From the NCBI GenBank assembly GCA_013812465.1, contig JACCTK010000237.1:1-6705 (forward strand): 6,705 bases of DNA. The letters run 5' to 3'. The notes below the pieces were generated by a model, which was not told the origin of the DNA, searched no databases, and saw only the letters and a program-made list of their open reading frames with translations. Position numbers and translations under genes: made by a program. This DNA is from Actinomycetota bacterium. GTDB taxonomy: Bacteria; Actinomycetota; Thermoleophilia; Gaiellales; Gaiellaceae. The number at the start of each line of letters is the position of its first letter. Position 1 is the first letter of the stretch. Shown piece after piece: positions 1 through 5,067 of the stretch.

Positions 1-739
1 GAACGGGGAGACACTCGGCATCGTCGGGGAGTCGGGAAGCGGGAAGTCGACACTCCTGCGCGCCATCGCGGGTCTTCACCCACCCGCGAGAGGGACGATT
101 CGCTTCGCCGGGATCGATCTCGCGAAAACCGTCGTGGAGCGCCCGCGTCCCCTGCGCGCGCGAATCCAGCTCTTCTTCCAGAACGCCGACTCCTCTCTGA
201 ACCCACGACAGACAGTTGGGGACATCCTGTCGCGCCCGTTGCGACTGTTCCGCGATGACGTGTCACTCCGCGACGAACGGATGGAGATCGTTAGCCTGCT
301 CGATGCCGTCAAACTTCATTCCAGCCTCGTTCATCGCTATCCGCCGGAGCTCTCAGGTGGACAGAAGCAGCGTGTGGCACTTGCACGCGCGTTCGCTTCA
401 CACCCGTCCCTCCTGCTTTGTGACGAGGTCACGTCTGCGCTCGACGTCTCGGTGCAGGCGACGATTATCGAACTCATCGCCGAGCTTTCGGCGCGCCTCG
501 GTACAGCAGTCGTCTTCGTGAGTCACGACTTGGGAGTAGTCCGCACGATCGCGGGCCGCGCGATGGTGATGAAGGATGGCGAGTCGTGCGAGCAAGGCGA
601 CACCGAACAGCTCTTCATTCGACCGATCCATCCCTATTCTCAGGAGCTTCTGGCGGCTGTCCCGAAGCTGGGCGCCGTCGTCGCGATGGAGCCCGAGCAC
701 GCTCGGGAAGCACCTCACCTTGCAGGCGACGGTCGATGA
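1..739 (+). CDS. Opp/Dpp-family ABC transporter ATP-binding protein, 5' partial
   Basis: This is the cytoplasmic ATPase of an oligopeptide/dipeptide/nickel-type ABC importer, which powers uptake of peptides or other small solutes through a membrane permease pair not in this window. The reading frame is open from base 2 and ends with TGA at 737-739, leaving 245 visible residues; the N-terminus lies upstream. Visible landmarks, in order, are a Walker A motif GESGSGKST (residues 9-17), the Q-loop Gln (60, in LFFQN), the signature LSGGQKQR (117-124), Walker B LLLCDE (137-142), the D-loop SALD (145-148) and the switch His (175, VSHD). The HPYSQELLAAVP segment near the C-terminus is typical of the Opp/Dpp/Nik subgroup, so OppF/DppF-like is more likely than a generic ATPase. 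The usual Pro after the Walker B Glu is Val. The tail after HPY is short. The true start cannot be seen, and a fused double-ATPase form cannot be excluded. The substrate is unknown. Confidence 0.93.
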   Translation, partial: NGETLGIVGESGSGKSTLLRAIAGLHPPARGTIRFAGIDLAKTVVERPRPLRARIQLFFQNADSSLNPRQTVGDILSRPLRLFRDDVSLRDERMEIVSLLDAVKLHSSLVHRYPPELSGGQKQRVALARAFASHPSLLLCDEVTSALDVSVQATIIELIAELSARLGTAVVFVSHDLGVVRTIAGRAMVMKDGESCEQGDTEQLFIRPIHPYSQELLAAVPKLGAVVAMEPEHAREAPHLAGDGR

Positions 740-780
740 CTAGTTCTGCCGCACGCAGACGACGCCGTATCGGTCGCTGA
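736..780 (+). other. Short bridging open frame (14 codons), possible leader or chance
   Basis: An ATG overlaps the ABC gene's TGA as ATGA (736-739). It opens a 14-codon frame, MTSSAARRRRRIGR, that ends with TGA at 778-780, two bases before the GTG chosen for the DUF3891 gene. The peptide is extremely Arg-rich. It may only reflect GC-rich sequence, or it could couple translation of the two genes. There is no homology evidence for a real protein. Confidence 0.15.
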
Positions 781-782
781 CG

Positions 783-1430
783 GTGTTCCGCTCGACTCGC
801 CGTCCGATCGTGGTCCCCCAGGCCGAGCATGCCCGGCTCGCCGGCGTACTCGCCCATCGGTGGGGGAACGAGACGTTTCGCCGGCCCCTTTCGTCGCATG
901 CGGATTTCGTGCTCGGAGTGACTACTCACGACCGCGGTTTCCGCTTGCTCGATGCCGACGAGATCGGGGAGATGACGGACGAGCGGTGGGAGCAGATAGC
1001 CCGGGCCGGATTCGCGATGGAGACCCCCAACAAGGTGGCCGATCACCTCGTGCGGCTTCATATCCGCAGGCTCGTGGACGAACCGATGGCCGGCGACTTC
1101 GACAAGACGCTGCGGCAAAGCCAGACCGCGAGCCGGCTCAGCGATGACGAGTGCGATGCAGCGGATCGAATCGTGGAGCTGTGCGACTGGATCGCGTACG
1201 ACTTCTGCCTTGAGCGGCCTGTTGACAGAGTGGTTCCCGTCCGGCCCTCAACGGGAGCGCCGACGGTTGAGATCACCTACGTCCTCGATGGCTTCGGGCA
1301 CATCGCCGTCGACCCGTGGCCCTTCGCAACCTCCACCGTGGTCGGCTTCGTGATCGGATACGAGTCGGCCGGCTATCCGGGCCGGGCGATGCCTGTGATC
1401 GTGCCGTTCGCCGCCTCGCCCGGCGTCTGA
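783..1430 (+). CDS. DUF3891 family protein
   Basis: This is a 215-residue protein that I recognise as DUF3891, a family of unknown function. The N-terminal PQAEHARLAGVLAHRWG (residues 12-28) matches the family's opening QxxHaxLAgxLaxxWG pattern. The FVLGVTTHDRGFRLLD segment (42-57) matches the central HDxG(W/F)xxxD block. The C-terminal YVLDGFGHIAVDPWPF (166-181) matches the DPWPF block. The His/Asp content (H16, H49-D50, H88, H93, D136) suggests a metal site, but that is inference. The GTG start at 783 puts the conserved Gln at residue 13, as expected. The frame is closed upstream by TAG at 741-743, and no ATG lies between. No strong Shine-Dalgarno precedes it. It lies 43 bases after the ABC ATPase gene on the same strand, so the two may be co-transcribed. 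Its role next to a transporter is unknown. Confidence 0.8.
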   Translation: MFRSTRRPIVVPQAEHARLAGVLAHRWGNETFRRPLSSHADFVLGVTTHDRGFRLLDADEIGEMTDERWEQIARAGFAMETPNKVADHLVRLHIRRLVDEPMAGDFDKTLRQSQTASRLSDDECDAADRIVELCDWIAYDFCLERPVDRVVPVRPSTGAPTVEITYVLDGFGHIAVDPWPFATSTVVGFVIGYESAGYPGRAMPVIVPFAASPGV

Positions 1431-1440
1431 GCGATCGGTG

Positions 1441-1461
1441 TCAGGGCCGTGGGGCCACTGA
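1441..1461. terminator. Hairpin between convergent genes, possible bidirectional terminator
   Basis: In the 36-base convergent gap, TCAG-GGCC (1441-1448) pairs with GGCC-CTGA (1453-1456 and 1458-1461) around a GTGG loop, with one bulged A at 1457. This gives an 8-bp GC-rich stem that reads similarly on both strands, where transcripts of the DUF3891 and VOC genes meet. There is no clear T-tract on either side, so it is not a classical intrinsic terminator. Confidence 0.35.
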
Positions 1462-1466
1462 GTCGT

Positions 1467-1826
1467 CTACTTGAAGGCCCACAGCCTGACGTGGTTGCCC
1501 TCGGTATCCTCGAACACCGCCACGTAACCGTCCCCGACGTCCTCGGCCCGCGAGACGACCTGACCGCCGGCGCGCTCCACCCGCTCGAGAGTCTCCTCGA
1601 TCGAGTCCACGGCGACGCCCGGCCGAACTCCCGCCGCCGGAGTGGGACGAGCTCGAGTGCAGATCCCGACCTCTGGAGTCTCTTCCAGATAGACGATGTT
1701 CTTCACCGCATGCTCGCCCGGCGGCTCGATGAACCTCCATCCGAAGACCTGCGCATAGAACTCCGACGCTCGCTCGATCGAGTCCGCGGGAAGCTCCACG
1801 TAGTGGAAGCTCTTGGAATCGGCCAC
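1467..1826 (-). CDS. VOC family protein (glyoxalase/bleomycin-resistance fold), single domain
   Basis: This is a 119-residue protein with one vicinal oxygen chelate module made of two beta-alpha-beta-beta-beta halves. The first half is FHYVELPADSIERASEFYAQ (residues 7-26) followed by FGW. The second is VAVDSIEETLERVERAGG (71-88), ending in FEDTEGNHVRLW (105-116), the family's F-x-D-P-x-G-N-x-x-x-L-W closing strand. H8 and E11 occupy the usual first-strand positions. The closing strand has Arg (114) where metal-dependent glyoxalases usually carry Glu, so a standard glyoxalase I reaction is doubtful. Many such small VOC proteins have no known substrate. The GTG start at 1826 is chosen because GAGGAGG lies 12 bases upstream and the protein begins just before the first beta strand. 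The stop is TAG. The gene is transcribed away from the RidA cluster and shares its intergenic region, so it may share regulation. Confidence 0.87.
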   Translation of the reverse strand: MADSKSFHYVELPADSIERASEFYAQVFGWRFIEPPGEHAVKNIVYLEETPEVGICTRARPTPAAGVRPGVAVDSIEETLERVERAGGQVVSRAEDVGDGYVAVFEDTEGNHVRLWAFK

Positions 1827-1838
1827 AGTCTCTCGATG

Positions 1839-1845
1839 CCTCCTC
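1839..1845 (-). promoter_or_regulatory. Ribosome binding site of the VOC gene
   Basis: On the minus strand this reads GAGGAGG, a near-perfect Shine-Dalgarno, ending 12 bases before the GTG start at 1826. The spacing is somewhat long, but it is the only strong purine match. Part of it lies in the first copy of the 15-bp tandem repeat. Confidence 0.5.
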
Positions 1846-1870
1846 GTCGTTGAGATCCTCGTCGTTGAGA
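1841..1870. repeat. Perfect tandem duplication of a 15-bp unit
   Basis: The unit TCCTCGTCGTTGAGA occurs at 1841-1855 and again, without mismatch or spacer, at 1856-1870. It lies between the divergent VOC and RidA genes. On the minus strand the first copy (1841-1855) contributes AGGA to the VOC ribosome binding site. On the plus strand each copy contains TTGAGA, a possible -35-like hexamer. An exact two-copy array in non-coding DNA suggests a recent replication-slippage event or a repeated protein-binding site. Confidence 0.85.
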
Positions 1871-1883
1871 GGGCGTTCGCACC

Positions 1884-1912
1884 CTGATATTCGTATAAAT
1901 ACCGGATGTCAG
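1884..1912 (-). promoter_or_regulatory. Candidate promoter for the VOC gene
   Basis: Reading the minus strand, CTGACA (plus-strand 1907-1912) resembles a -35 box (five of six to TTGACA). It is followed after exactly 17 bases by TATCAG (1884-1889), a weaker -10. Transcription would start near 1878, about 50 bases before the GTG at 1826. This is a pattern match only. Confidence 0.35.
1893..1902. promoter_or_regulatory. Palindrome GTAT-AA-ATAC overlapping promoter elements; candidate operator
   Basis: This perfect inverted repeat has 4-bp arms and a 2-base centre. It lies in the most A/T-rich patch of the window. It falls in the spacer of the candidate minus-strand promoter and contains TATAAA (1894-1899), the best -10-like hexamer for the plus-strand RidA operon. 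GntR-family operators often take the form GTnn-centre-nnAC, so the GntR protein encoded at 5064-5873 is a natural candidate ligand. No good -35 lies 16-18 bases upstream of TATAAA; the nearest, TTGAGA at 1865-1870, is 23 bases away. Confidence 0.35.
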
Positions 1913-1920
1913 GACAAGAG

Positions 1921-1931
1921 TGTCTCAGACA
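1921..1931. promoter_or_regulatory. Inverted repeat TGTCT-C-AGACA, candidate GntR-type operator
   Basis: This is a perfect inverted repeat of 5-bp arms around one base, just downstream of the TATAAA element and upstream of the RidA ATG. The GTCT/AGAC half-sites resemble those known for HutC-subfamily GntR regulators (PhnF-type GTCTAGAC sites), although the single centre base makes the spacing different. It would place a repressor in the leader of the operon. Short repeats like this arise by chance, so confidence is low. Confidence 0.25.
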
Positions 1932-1951
1932 GAGAGTTCGCCAACCAATCC

Positions 1952-1956
1952 AGGAG
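1952..1956 (+). promoter_or_regulatory. Ribosome binding site selecting the RidA ATG at 1965
   Basis: AGGAG ends 8 bases before ATG 1965, the ideal spacing. This favours 1965 over the upstream in-frame GTG at 1920, which has only AGGA five bases before it. Confidence 0.65.
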
Positions 1957-1964
1957 CGCCGTCA

Positions 1965-2366
1965 ATGAATCAAGCGATGAGTGGTCGACTGCACTTTCTC
2001 AACCCGAAGGAGTTGCCCGAGCCGTCGGCGGCTTTATCCCACGGCGTCGTCGCGGGCGACATGATCTTCGTGGCCGGTCAATGCGGCGTGGACGAGCAAG
2101 GCGGCACAGTCGGCGTGGGCGACATCGCGGAGCAGACGCGCCAGGCGATCACGAACATGGAGATCGTTCTCGACGCCGGTGGCTTCGCTCTGACCGACGT
2201 GGTCTACGTCACAGCATTTCTTGTCGACCTCGACGACTTCGATGCATACGACCGGGCCTACGCCGAGGCGTTCGGCGATCACCGCCCCGCGCGCGCGACC
2301 GTTCGTGCCGACCTTCACTCCGTGGATCTGCTCGTCGAGATCCAGGCGATCGCAAGGAAGGCTTGA
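1965..2366 (+). CDS. RidA family protein (YjgF/YER057c/UK114), enamine/imine deaminase
   Basis: RidA-type proteins are cytosolic trimers that hydrolyse reactive enamine/imine intermediates released by PLP enzymes and other amine-eliminating reactions to ketoacid and ammonia. From ATG 1965 the protein is 133 residues, the normal family length. Features seen are SHGVVAGDMIFVAGQCGVD (residues 25-43), the QTRQAITNMEIVLDAGG helix (57-73), and the closing block PARATVR...LLVEIQAIA. Arg110 in PARAT corresponds to the conserved active-site Arg (R105 in E. coli RidA), and Glu125 in VEIQAIA to the conserved Glu, so the archetypal active site is kept. An in-frame GTG at 1920 would add 15 residues (Ser/Thr/Pro-rich, unlike the family), and the AGGAG at 1952 argues against it. 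It is the first gene of the five-gene cluster. The next gene starts 7 bases after its stop (or 31 if the later start is used). Confidence 0.92.
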   Translation: MNQAMSGRLHFLNPKELPEPSAALSHGVVAGDMIFVAGQCGVDEQGGTVGVGDIAEQTRQAITNMEIVLDAGGFALTDVVYVTAFLVDLDDFDAYDRAYAEAFGDHRPARATVRADLHSVDLLVEIQAIARKA

Positions 2367-2401
2367 CGAGATCGTGGAGAGCGTACGAGACGTTCGCGTG
2401 A
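2363..2401 (+). other. Short bridging open frame (12 codons) between RidA and MR/MLE genes
   Basis: TTG overlaps the RidA stop as TTGA (2363-2366) and opens a 12-codon frame, MTRSWRAYETFA. It ends with TGA at 2399-2401, overlapping the alternative MR/MLE start GTG 2398 as GTGA. It fits the coupling pattern only if that later start is the true one. A chance frame is the null explanation. Confidence 0.12.
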
Positions 2402-3543
2402 CGGTGGTGGATGTTCCGTTCACCGAGCCGGAAACGTGGTTCTTCGGCCGGTCGTGGGGCCTCACGAGCGGTGTCGTCGAGGTCGAGACGGACGACGGCG
2501 TGGTCGGCATCGGCGAGTGCCCTGGCATACCGACCATCGCCGCTGCGGTCCAGACGATCGAGACTATGACCCCGCTGCTCGTCGGGCACGACGCGAGCGA
2601 CATCCTGCCCTTCCTCCGGCGGGTGGGGATGCACGGCTGGCATCACTTCCCGTACCAGGGCAACCTCGCGGTGGCATCGCTCGAGATGGCGATGTGGGAC
2701 ATCGTCGGCAAGGTGGCCGGCCTGCCGCTCCATCGTCTCTTCGGGGGCCTCGAACGCAGCAGCGTGCCTTTCTACTGGTATGTCTGGGTGCCTGATCGTG
2801 ACGTCGAGACGGCGCGCGCGCAGGCAGCCGAAGGGGTGGCCCGCGGCTTCCAGACCGTGTACCTCAAGATCGGCTTCGACCTCGCCAACGATCTCGCACT
2901 GGTACGTGCCGTCCGCGACGAAGTCGGGCCCGACATCGCCATCCGGGTCGATGCCAACGAAGCCTGGACACCCTTCACCGCGATCGAGGCGCTACAGGCA
3001 TTCGAGGAGGTCAACCTCGAGTTCCTCGAGCAGCCGATCGACATGCATGACATCAGCGGGCTGGCGTACCTCCGTGGACAGACGCGGACCCGGATCGGCG
3101 CCAACCAGTCGGCGTGGCAGGTGCACCAGGTGCCGGAGATTCTTGCCCAGCGCGCGGCGGACGTGGTCGTCACTGATCCCCACCAGCTCGGAGGCCTTCA
3201 TGTCTTCCGGGATGTCGCCGGCATGTGCGAAGCCGCGCGTGTGCCGCTCGTCAAGCACAGCTTCGGCGACCTCGGCATCACGACGGCGGCAACGCTGCAC
3301 ATCCTCGGCGGCCTGCACGAGCCGTCGCTCGCTCACCAGACGCACCTCACGATCCTCGAGCATGACCTGCTGGCTTCGCGGCTCGAGTTCGAGGGCGGAC
3401 GCCTCGAAGTCCCGGCGGGTCCCGGTATCGGCGTGGAGCTCGACCGCGATGCGCTCCAGCACTACGCCGAGCTCTATGAATCGGTCGGGGAGTTGCCCGG
3501 CTACGGAAATCTCGACGCAGAGTCGCCTTTCACGTCGTCGTGA
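2374..3543 (+). CDS. Enolase-superfamily enzyme, mandelate racemase/muconate lactonizing enzyme-like
   Basis: This is a 389-residue protein of typical family length: an N-terminal capping domain (about 1-125) followed by a modified TIM barrel. Members abstract a proton alpha to a carboxylate using Mg2+, giving racemisation, epimerisation, dehydration or cycloisomerisation. Visible active-site positions are D193 (VDANEAW), E219 (FLEQP), D268 (VTDPHQLGG) and H295 (VKHSFGD). The intervals D193-E219 (26) and D268-H295 (27) equal those of mandelate racemase D195-E221 and D270-H297, so the His-Asp dyad is present. Two departures stand out. The KxK motif reads Y163-L-K165. The third metal-ligand position falls in GANQS (N244/Q245) rather than Glu or Asp; Asn is used there in glucarate dehydratase. 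I cannot name the substrate, though an acid sugar dehydratase or an epimerase is plausible. GTG 2374 is preferred because it retains the first beta strand (DVRVTVVDVP). GTG 2398 is the alternative (381 residues). Confidence 0.9.
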   Translation: MESVRDVRVTVVDVPFTEPETWFFGRSWGLTSGVVEVETDDGVVGIGECPGIPTIAAAVQTIETMTPLLVGHDASDILPFLRRVGMHGWHHFPYQGNLAVASLEMAMWDIVGKVAGLPLHRLFGGLERSSVPFYWYVWVPDRDVETARAQAAEGVARGFQTVYLKIGFDLANDLALVRAVRDEVGPDIAIRVDANEAWTPFTAIEALQAFEEVNLEFLEQPIDMHDISGLAYLRGQTRTRIGANQSAWQVHQVPEILAQRAADVVVTDPHQLGGLHVFRDVAGMCEAARVPLVKHSFGDLGITTAATLHILGGLHEPSLAHQTHLTILEHDLLASRLEFEGGRLEVPAGPGIGVELDRDALQHYAELYESVGELPGYGNLDAESPFTSS

Positions 3544-3590
3544 GCGGTTACAGGAGCACGGAAGGCTGCGGCAAGGGAGCCTTCGAGTGA
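3540..3590 (+). other. Short bridging open frame (16 codons) between MR/MLE and amidohydrolase genes
   Basis: GTG overlaps the upstream TGA as GTGA (3540-3543). It opens a 16-codon frame, MSGYRSTEGCGKGAFE, whose TGA (3588-3590) overlaps the amidohydrolase GTG start as GTGA. The frame crosses the next gene's Shine-Dalgarno. Both ends coincide exactly with gene boundaries, so reinitiation coupling is conceivable; a chance frame is also possible. Confidence 0.2.
3573..3579 (+). promoter_or_regulatory. Ribosome binding site fixing the amidohydrolase start
   Basis: AAGGGAG ends 7 bases before GTG 3587. This decides the start in a reading frame that stays open far upstream inside the preceding gene. 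Confidence 0.7.
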
Positions 3591-5011
3591 GCGAATCGGC
3601 AAGCACCCGCGACGTCGATCTCCTCCTCACAGCGAGCTACATGGCGCCGATGATCTCCGACGAGGTCGTCCACGATGCCGCGGTCGCCGTGCGCGACGGT
3701 GCGATCGTCTACGCAGGGAAGGCGGCGGACTGCCCCAGCCTGCGAGCGGAGCGGATCATCGCCGCGAACGACTCCGTGCTCCTCCCCGGCCTCGTCAACG
3801 CGCATACGCATGTCGCTGACCACATCTACGGAACGTTGGTCGACGAAGCCGACGTGAGCGCATCCCTGTACGAGGTGATCTTCCCGCTCGCCGCAACTCT
3901 CGACGACGAACTGCAGCATGCCGCGGCGCGCCTGGGTCTCTGGGATGCGCTGCGCTCCGGCGTGACGACTGTATGTGACCTCAACATGTACGCCGACGCC
4001 ACGGCACGGGCGGCCGTCGAGGTGGGGGCCCGCGCTTTTGTGGCGGAGAAGGTCGTCGAGTACCGGATGGATACCCCGCCATCCTTCGACGCCGGCTCAC
4101 GCACCTTTACGATCGCATGGGATCGAGCCGAGGCCGAGCGGCTCCTGGCGATCGGTGTGGACCTCGTCGAGCGCTGGCGCGGCCACCCGCTGATCTCACC
4201 GGCCATCGGCCCTCTCGCTCCCGATCACCTCTCGACCGAGATGCTGCTCGAGTGCGCGCGCGCAGCGGAGACGCTCGGCGTCAAGCTCCTGCCGCACATT
4301 GCCCAGACCACGGCCGAGATCGCCGAGATTCGTCGTCGAGGCTACGACGGGTCGATTCGCTATCTCGACGCGATCGGCTTCCTCTCGCCCGCAGTGCATG
4401 CGGCCCACATGGTCTTCGTCGCCGACGAGGAGATCGCAATCGCCGCAGAGCGTGACATCTCGATGAGCTTCAACCCGATGAGCATGCTGTCCTGCCGCTG
4501 CTTTCCGCCGATCGGTCGACTCGTGGCGTCCGGTCTCCGCATCGGTTTCGGGACGGACTGTTTCTCGATGGATCTGCTCGGAGACATGCGGCCGGCGATC
4601 TATGCAACGAACTTCCTCGAGGGAGACGTGGAGCCACTCGGCGCATACGACGTCTTGCGCATGGCGACGATCGGCGGCGCGGAGGCGCTCGGGCTCGGCG
4701 ACCGCGTCGGAACGATCGAGCTCGGGAAGCGTGCCGACCTCGTGCTTCTCGACCTGCGCGATGCACGACTGGCTCCGGTCACGAACGTGATCGAGACCGT
4801 CGCCTACTACAGCGACTGTCGCAACGTGACCCACACCGTGGTGGACGGGAGGGTCGTCTATGAGGACGGCAGGCTGACGCTCGCCGACCAAGACGAGATC
4901 TTCGACGAAGGTCGCGCCACAGCGAGCGAGTGGCTGCGCCGCAGCCGGCGTTTGATCGACTCCTCCGCGCTCGCCGCTCGAATCGACGAGAAGGCGTACG
5001 GTCGATCATGA
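3587..5011 (+). CDS. Amidohydrolase, TrzN/AtzA/SsnA/SAH-deaminase-like, with altered catalytic residues
   Basis: This is a 474-residue metal-dependent hydrolase of the amidohydrolase superfamily. Relatives remove amino, chloro or alkylamino groups from purines, triazines and related N-heterocycles. It shows the N-terminal beta-sandwich strand (DGAIVYAGKAAD, 38-49), LLPGLVNAHTHVADH with H73xH75, SGVTTVCDL (124-132), the third ligand H237 (LLPHIAQTT), H274 (AAHMVFV), D324 (GFGTD), and the C-terminal block ELGKRADLVLLDL (378-390). The metal ligands are therefore all present. The HxxE motif reads HIAQ, putting Gln240 where the catalytic Glu normally sits (E246 in AtzA), and the usual HNPxSN reads F295-NPMSM, losing the His and Asn. 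Two nearby Cys (303, 305) replace part of the usual loop. It may act on an unusual substrate or have lost deaminase activity. GTG 3587 is supported by AAGGGAG seven bases upstream. It lies 43 bases after the MR/MLE gene, in the same operon. Confidence 0.9.
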   Translation: MSESASTRDVDLLLTASYMAPMISDEVVHDAAVAVRDGAIVYAGKAADCPSLRAERIIAANDSVLLPGLVNAHTHVADHIYGTLVDEADVSASLYEVIFPLAATLDDELQHAAARLGLWDALRSGVTTVCDLNMYADATARAAVEVGARAFVAEKVVEYRMDTPPSFDAGSRTFTIAWDRAEAERLLAIGVDLVERWRGHPLISPAIGPLAPDHLSTEMLLECARAAETLGVKLLPHIAQTTAEIAEIRRRGYDGSIRYLDAIGFLSPAVHAAHMVFVADEEIAIAAERDISMSFNPMSMLSCRCFPPIGRLVASGLRIGFGTDCFSMDLLGDMRPAIYATNFLEGDVEPLGAYDVLRMATIGGAEALGLGDRVGTIELGKRADLVLLDLRDARLAPVTNVIETVAYYSDCRNVTHTVVDGRVVYEDGRLTLADQDEIFDEGRATASEWLRRSRRLIDSSALAARIDEKAYGRS

Positions 5012-5067
5012 CGGGCTTGTGGATCGTTCGTGGCGTTCGCGAGCACCTCGTGGAGAGGCGCTTGTGA
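5008..5067 (+). other. Short bridging open frame (19 codons) between amidohydrolase and GntR genes
   Basis: ATG overlaps the amidohydrolase stop as ATGA (5008-5011). The 19-codon frame MTGLWIVRGVREHLVERRL ends with TGA at 5065-5067, overlapping the GntR GTG start as GTGA (5064-5067). Ribosomes could in principle pass from gene to gene through it. No sequence resemblance to a known leader peptide is apparent. Confidence 0.2.
5052..5058 (+). promoter_or_regulatory. Ribosome binding site selecting the GntR start at 5064
   Basis: GGAGAGG ends 5 bases before GTG 5064. It favours this start over the in-frame GTG at 5019, which has no purine-rich site at proper distance. Confidence 0.65.

Noticed and set aside
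735..743. Identical GATGACTAG at 735-743 and 5865-5873, both at gene junctions and both encoding M-T-S from the ATG
   Set aside because: Nine shared bases that include stop and start signals are too few to argue for common origin. The similarity does not extend to either side.
736..800. Possible frameshifted N-terminus of the DUF3891 protein beginning at ATG 736
   Set aside because: The family's conserved N-terminus is fully present from GTG 783 at the expected distance, so no frameshift is needed.
615..1118. Minus-strand open frame of 167 codons across the ABC/DUF3891 junction
   Set aside because: Arg/Pro-rich composition with no domain. It overlaps two plus-strand genes that show family motifs.
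1441..1740. Minus-strand Gly/Arg-rich frame overlapping the VOC gene
   Set aside because: It is a low-complexity shadow of the VOC gene in another frame.
1850..2401. Plus-strand 183-codon frame overlapping the RidA gene
   Set aside because: It is highly Arg-rich and a frame shadow of the RidA coding sequence, with no motif. Only its last 12 codons are noted, as part of the bridging-frame pattern.
2780..3586. Upstream in-frame extension of the amidohydrolase within the MR/MLE gene
   Set aside because: The frame is open but the translation is Ser/Arg-rich out-of-frame sequence. Conserved amidohydrolase sequence begins only after GTG 3587, which has its own ribosome binding site.
4196..4891. 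A 231-codon open frame on the minus strand inside the amidohydrolase gene
   Set aside because: It is antisense to a gene with clear conserved motifs, has no recognisable domain, and is expected from GC-rich codon bias.
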